Assembly: GCF_022429645.1 (NCBI RefSeq) | Contig: NZ_CP092480.1 | Coordinates: 2,276,501-2,340,500, forward strand | Length of the DNA stretch: 64,000 bases | Source: Lutibacter sp. A80 | GTDB lineage: Bacteria; Bacteroidota; Bacteroidia; Flavobacteriales; Flavobacteriaceae | Direction: 5' to 3' | In this document: positions 60,021-64,000 of the stretch, in pieces | Position numbering within the stretch: the first letter of the stretch is position 1 | Layout: each line of letters starts with the position of its first letter | Notes under the pieces: model-generated | Databases searched by the model: none | What the model was told of the DNA's origin: nothing | What the model saw: the letters and a program-made list of their open reading frames with translations, nothing else | Made by a program: the position numbers and the translations under genes

Positions 60021-60581
60021 ATGATGGAATTTATTTCACAGCCATGGGCCTGGTATGTTGCTGGGCCTGTTATTGCACTAATAATGTTTTTACTGTACTA
60101 CTTTGGAGAACGTTTTGGGGTTTCTTCAAATTTAGAAACTTTTTGTTCTATAGGTGGTGCTGGAAAATTTGTTGACTATTTTAAAGTCGACTGGAAAAAA
60201 AACTCTTGGAACTTAGTTTTTGTTGCTGGAGGAATTACTGGTGGTTTTATTGCCACACAGTGGCTTACCCCTTCAGATACAGTTAATCTTAACCCACAAA
60301 CAATACAAGATTTAGCTGATATTGGCATAAAAAATGCAGGCTCCTCCTATTTACCTGATGAGATTTTTAGCATAGACACTTTACTAACTCTTAAAGGCTT
60401 TATAATACTACTAATTGCAGGTGTTTTGGTGGGTTTTGGAGCACGTTGGGCTGGCGGTTGTACTTCTGGACATGCAATTGTTGGTTTAAGCAATTTAGAA
60501 CTACCTTCTTTAATCTCGGTAATCGGATTTTTTATTGGAGGTTTAATTATGACTTGGCTAATTTTACCATTAATATTTTAA
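60021..60581 (+). CDS. YeeE/YedE family membrane protein (larger)
   Basis: 186 residues with five to six membrane helices. Seen: conserved Cys in FCSIGGAGK (about 40), GFGARWAGGCTSGHAIVGLSNLELPS (about 135-160), the signature GGCTSGH. Members of the YeeE/YedE (TsuA-like) fold import thiosulfate through cysteine relays. MM start: the second ATG (60024) is equally possible. Five nucleotides ahead of the smaller partner. Confidence 0.92.
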   Translation: MMEFISQPWAWYVAGPVIALIMFLLYYFGERFGVSSNLETFCSIGGAGKFVDYFKVDWKKNSWNLVFVAGGITGGFIATQWLTPSDTVNLNPQTIQDLADIGIKNAGSSYLPDEIFSIDTLLTLKGFIILLIAGVLVGFGARWAGGCTSGHAIVGLSNLELPSLISVIGFFIGGLIMTWLILPLIF

Positions 60582-60585
60582 AGAA

Positions 60586-60999
60586 ATGAAGTATATAAAG
60601 TTTTTTTTAATTGGAATACTATTTGGTATTGTAATGAGTAAAGCAGAAATAATTTCGTGGTATAGAATCTACGAAATGTTTAAATTTCAATCGTTTCATA
60701 TGTATGGAGTTATTGGATCTGCTATTGTTTTAGGAATGTTATGTATGTTCTTATTCAAAAAGAAAATAATTAAAACATTTGAAGGGAATGAAATTTATAT
60801 TGCTCCAAAAAAATTAGGAATATATCGTAATTTATTTGGCGGAATATTATTTGGATTAGGTTGGGCATTAGCTGGTGCTTGTCCAGGACCAATGTTTGTT
60901 CTTATAGGAAAAGGAGTGGTTTCTATTTTAGTTGTTATTTTTGGAGCTACACTTGGAGCATTTCTTTATGGGTATTTTAAAAATAAACTACCACATTAA
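60586..60999 (+). CDS. YeeE/YedE family membrane protein, DUF6691-type (smaller)
   Basis: 137 residues, four helices. Seen: FFLIGILFGIVMSKAEI and GILFGLGWALAGACPGPMFVLIGKGVV with the key Cys in GACPGP. Usually paired with the larger YeeE/YedE protein, so the two halves form the pore for thiosulfate or a similar sulfur species. Confidence 0.92.
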   Translation: MKYIKFFLIGILFGIVMSKAEIISWYRIYEMFKFQSFHMYGVIGSAIVLGMLCMFLFKKKIIKTFEGNEIYIAPKKLGIYRNLFGGILFGLGWALAGACPGPMFVLIGKGVVSILVVIFGATLGAFLYGYFKNKLPH

Positions 61000-61180
61000 T
61001 CTAAATAAATTCATAAATTTTATAATACTTTAAAAATTACGAGTAAAAACTTTAATATTGAAGATTTTAATCCGAATTTTGAAAAAAGAAATTATAAGTT
61101 ACACTAGTACCTTTAAACTAAAATATAAATTTCAACAGCTTTCTATTTTTAGATTGGTTAGCGAAATTAACAATTACTAA

Positions 61181-62950
61181 ATGCAGCATCCTCAAGAATT
61201 TTACAACAATCAAAAAGCTATTTTTGAACAGAAATCAAAAAACTTAAAAAAGAAACTTTCAATTTCTAGTTTAATAAGATTTATAACTTTTTTAAGTATT
61301 ATTTTAGGAATTTACCTTTTTTTTGGAAATAGTTCAGCAATTCTATTAGTTGTAGGTATTGGCGTAATTCTATTTATATATTTAGTATTAAAACACAGCA
61401 AACTACAATACAATTATAACTTAAACAAAACCCTAATTTCTATTAATAAAACAGAATTAGATGTTTTAAATAGAGATTATTTTGATTTAGATGATGGAAA
61501 TGAATTTATAAATCCTAAACATGCCTATAGTTACGATATAGATTTATTTGGAAAAGGTTCCTTTTTTCAATATTGTAATAGAACCGTAACAATTGAAGGT
61601 AAAAATAAATTGTTTTCAGAATTAACTTCAAACAATATTTCAGCAATTGATAAAAAGCAAACTGGAATTAAAGAATTGAGTGAAAAACCAAAGTGGAGAC
61701 AACACTTTTCTGCAATTGCAAGTTTGGTAAAAGTAGAGCATCCAGCTAAAGAAATTGTAAGTTGGATTCATAATTACAAACCCGTTTTTCCTTCATTTTT
61801 AGCATATCTACCCATAGTTTTTTCTTTTTTATCTGTAGCGTTAATTGTTGCCTTGGCACTCCAACTAATTCCTGAAATATTACTTTTATTATGGCTTTTT
61901 GTTGGTTTAGGAATTTCTGGTTTTTATGTAAAAAAGGTAAATGAATTATCTAGAAATACAGACAATGCAAAAGATACATTTAAACAATATCATAAATTAT
62001 TAAATGAAATTGAAAATACCACTTTCACTTCAGAAATTTTAAAATCTAAGCAATTAAAAATTCAAACTGAAACAAAAAAAGCATCTGACATTTTTAAAGA
62101 ATACTCAAAATTATTAGATGCCTTAGACCAACGAAATAATGTTATTATTGCAGTACTTGGAAATGGGTTTTTCCTAAGAGATTTACATCAAGTTTATAAA
62201 ATTGAAAAGTGGATTGAAACTTATAAAGATAAAGTAGAACAATGGTTTGATGTAATTGCTTTTTTCGATGCTCAAAACTCATTAGCAAACTTTGCTTTTA
62301 ACCATCCAAATTATGTATTTCCTGAAATTAAAAATAACGGTGAAGTTATAAAAGCAATAAATTTAGGACATACTTTATTAAAAGAAAAACAACGAGTTGA
62401 CAATAATTTCACCATTAAAAATCAACAATTTTTTATAATAACAGGTGCAAATATGGCTGGGAAAAGTACGTTTCTAAGAACCGTTTCCTTATCTATTGTT
62501 ATGGCAAATGTTGGTTTACCTGTTTGTGCTCAACTTTTTGAATACAGCCCAATAAAACTAATAACCAGTATGCGTACATCAGATTCTTTAGTTGAAGATG
62601 AATCGTATTTCTTTTCAGAATTAAAACGTTTAAAATTTATTGTTGATGAAATTAAAAACGATGATTATTTTATAATTTTAGATGAAATTTTAAAAGGAAC
62701 AAATAGCACAGATAAAGCTATTGGATCTAAAAAGTTTGTTGAAAAATTAGTAGCTTCAAATTCAACAGGAATTATTGCAACGCACGATTTAAGTTTGTGC
62801 GAAATTGAAAAAGAATTAACCGAAGTTAAAAACTACTATTTTGATGCCGAAATTATTAATGACGAATTAAACTTTGATTACCAATTAAAAAATGGTATTT
62901 GCAAAAATATGAATGCCTCATTTTTATTAAAAAAAATGAAGATAGTTTAA
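61181..62950 (+). CDS. MutS-like ATPase with N-terminal membrane segments
   Basis: 589 residues. N-terminal part has two helices (about 28-70), and a middle pair (about 200-260), then the MutS lever and ATPase parts. Walker A GANMAGKSTFLRT (about 422-434), DESYFFSELKRLKFIV (about 472-487), Walker B YFIILDEILKGTNSTDKAIG. It lacks the MutS mismatch-binding domain I (Phe-x-Glu), so it is not the housekeeping MutS1; Bacteroidota commonly carry such shorter MutS-family proteins. Function unknown; membrane tethering suggests a role outside ordinary mismatch repair. Confidence 0.9.
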   Translation: MQHPQEFYNNQKAIFEQKSKNLKKKLSISSLIRFITFLSIILGIYLFFGNSSAILLVVGIGVILFIYLVLKHSKLQYNYNLNKTLISINKTELDVLNRDYFDLDDGNEFINPKHAYSYDIDLFGKGSFFQYCNRTVTIEGKNKLFSELTSNNISAIDKKQTGIKELSEKPKWRQHFSAIASLVKVEHPAKEIVSWIHNYKPVFPSFLAYLPIVFSFLSVALIVALALQLIPEILLLLWLFVGLGISGFYVKKVNELSRNTDNAKDTFKQYHKLLNEIENTTFTSEILKSKQLKIQTETKKASDIFKEYSKLLDALDQRNNVIIAVLGNGFFLRDLHQVYKIEKWIETYKDKVEQWFDVIAFFDAQNSLANFAFNHPNYVFPEIKNNGEVIKAINLGHTLLKEKQRVDNNFTIKNQQFFIITGANMAGKSTFLRTVSLSIVMANVGLPVCAQLFEYSPIKLITSMRTSDSLVEDESYFFSELKRLKFIVDEIKNDDYFIILDEILKGTNSTDKAIGSKKFVEKLVASNSTGIIATHDLSLCEIEKELTEVKNYYFDAEIINDELNFDYQLKNGICKNMNASFLLKKMKIV

Positions 62951-63114
62951 TTTTTTAGGATGTAAGTTTACCCAAACTTCGTACTCTTCAAAGTGTTTTT
63001 TTTCAAAATTGGTATGGTTTCTTTTAAAGAATCGACAATAAATTCATAAGCATCAAAAGACACTTTTTTACATTTATTTTTAATTTTCTATTTCATTAAT
63101 CGAGATAAAAAAAA

Positions 63115-64000
63115 CTAAAACGACAACCCGAAAACAATTCCGTTTTGTGAAACACCGTTGTAATTAGATTTTACATAATCTAAACGTAAAAAGCGAAGTT
63201 TTCCAATTCCAATATTACCCAACCCAACTGAAAGTTCAGAATATGGTTTTTTATCTTTTCTAATCAACGATTTTGCGCCTAAAACTAACTCAAACCCTAA
63301 TTTATTTATTAGTGGAAGTTTATTTAATAAATACCCTTTAAAATTATGTTCTGCATGAAATTCTACATACGATTGATTAGTGCTAAAATTATAGTAAGGC
63401 ATTAAATTAAACGCATTTGTATAATCGTAATTCATATTAACATGTGTTTGATTTCCATTAAAATGCTTGTAATCTACAAAAGCAATATCATCGGCTTCAA
63501 AAAAAGTTCCTGCCTTTACATTATAACTGAAAGCTCCCTTATTATCTATATCAAAAGCTTGTTGGATTCGCATACCTACTTCACCAAAATTATAAGCTTC
63601 TTTACTTGAAGCAAAGTTTTGATTGTACATTAATGTTAATGAAGGGTAATCTGAATTATACTTATTAATTTTTCTGTTCGGGTACGAAATATATTTTTGT
63701 CCAAATCTAATTATTGCAGCAGTTGAAAATTGATACACATTATGTGCTTCAAAAGAAGGAATTCCATTGTTATTTTCGTTTAAAGGATCGTTAGATGTAT
63801 ATGTTTTTTGTTTATCATTTAACAACACATAATCTGTTGTATTAACTAAAGGAGATCGTTTTTCGTAACTTAATGTACTTTGCATTCTAACGCCATTTGA
63901 TAACTCATCAGAAAAAAGAATTTTAGCATACGTTTTATCGTAATATTTAGCGTAATTCTCTTCAAAAAACAGGGTACTTACAGAATTTATAAGACCTGAA
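63115..64000 (-). CDS. DUF5686 family outer-membrane protein, 3' part (N-terminus outside window)
   Basis: The frame is open to the window edge, so this is the C-terminal 294 residues. Sequence near the edge (LFFEENYAKYYDKTYAKILF, ELSNGVRMQSTLSYEKRSPL, NTTDYVLL) and the tail GNIGIGKLRFLRLDYVKSNYNGVSQNGIVFGLSF match the barrel region of DUF5686 proteins, which elsewhere begin with a carboxypeptidase-regulatory-like domain. Outer membrane beta-barrel; function unknown. The internal ATG at 63885 is not a real start. Confidence 0.85.
   Translation of the reverse strand, partial: SGLINSVSTLFFEENYAKYYDKTYAKILFSDELSNGVRMQSTLSYEKRSPLVNTTDYVLLNDKQKTYTSNDPLNENNNGIPSFEAHNVYQFSTAAIIRFGQKYISYPNRKINKYNSDYPSLTLMYNQNFASSKEAYNFGEVGMRIQQAFDIDNKGAFSYNVKAGTFFEADDIAFVDYKHFNGNQTHVNMNYDYTNAFNLMPYYNFSTNQSYVEFHAEHNFKGYLLNKLPLINKLGFELVLGAKSLIRKDKKPYSELSVGLGNIGIGKLRFLRLDYVKSNYNGVSQNGIVFGLSF

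Noticed and set aside
61020..61133. Plus-strand frame ending SKNFNIEDFNPNFEKRNYKLH before the MutS-like gene
   Set aside because: No start codon and no recognisable relative; chance open frame in A+T-rich DNA is more likely.
1..64000. tRNA, rRNA, CRISPR arrays, prophage and insertion-sequence transposases
   Set aside because: No TTCGAnTC-type T-arm outside genes, no repeat-spacer arrays, no integrase or transposase motifs were found by eye.

Overview
This 64-kb window is A+T-rich chromosomal DNA from a member of the Bacteroidota, almost certainly the family Flavobacteriaceae. The reasons are Bacteroidota-type promoters (TAnnTTTG at -7, sometimes TTTG at -33) with no strong Shine-Dalgarno sites, gliding genes gldE and gldD behind mutY-ssb, GLPGLI, DUF5686 and DUF1566 families, a long L21 protein with a helix-hairpin-helix tail, and a COX24-type 30-residue basic protein beside HU. 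I found no tRNA, rRNA, CRISPR array, integrase or transposase.

Layout. 1-9.9 kb: sdhA (cut by the window edge) and sdhC, a thioredoxin-fold lipoprotein, gpmI, an ankyrin protein, Dps, an M48 protease, a rhodanese, the iron-uptake operon feoA-feoB plus a 38-residue Cys-rich protein, and an SCO1-type copper protein. 10-20.5 kb: rseP, a GH27 lipoprotein, an HD hydrolase, a bacilliredoxin, a TerB-DnaJ protein, a calcineurin-type phosphoesterase, then ileS, a DksA/TraR protein and lspA. 20.7-30.2 kb: two tandem DUF1566 paralogues, an ArsR / Cys-rich thioredoxin / methyltransferase cluster, a 38-residue membrane protein, a PLP decarboxylase, uvrC and a patatin-barrel protein. 30.3-32.4 kb: RNase G, the COX24-type protein and HU.

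32.5-42.4 kb is the most unusual part. Two very large co-directional genes (1,463 and about 1,690 codons) of unknown function sit between HU and mutY. The segment is bounded by a perfect 99-bp direct repeat that duplicates the 5' end of mutY. One copy is the start of the intact mutY; the other is a truncated remnant next to HU. This reads as a cargo segment inserted at the mutY start. The upstream protein has a twin-arginine-like N-terminus, a coiled coil and a glycine-rich C-terminal region. Both proteins carry motifs that I recall, without being able to verify it, from uncharacterised large proteins of other phyla.

42.4-64 kb: mutY, ssb, gldE, gldD and heme A synthase (ctaA); two small lipoproteins, one behind a striking 16-bp-arm inverted repeat that encloses its -7 box; an EamA transporter; a large M16 protease; rplU-rpmA. 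Then comes a small secreted-peptide reading frame with no standard start codon (ATA where ATG is expected), followed by a strong hairpin, a GLPGLI protein and a TonB-receptor-like barrel. The window ends with waaA, a Crp/Fnr regulator, two YeeE/YedE proteins, a membrane MutS-like ATPase and the 3' part of a DUF5686 protein.
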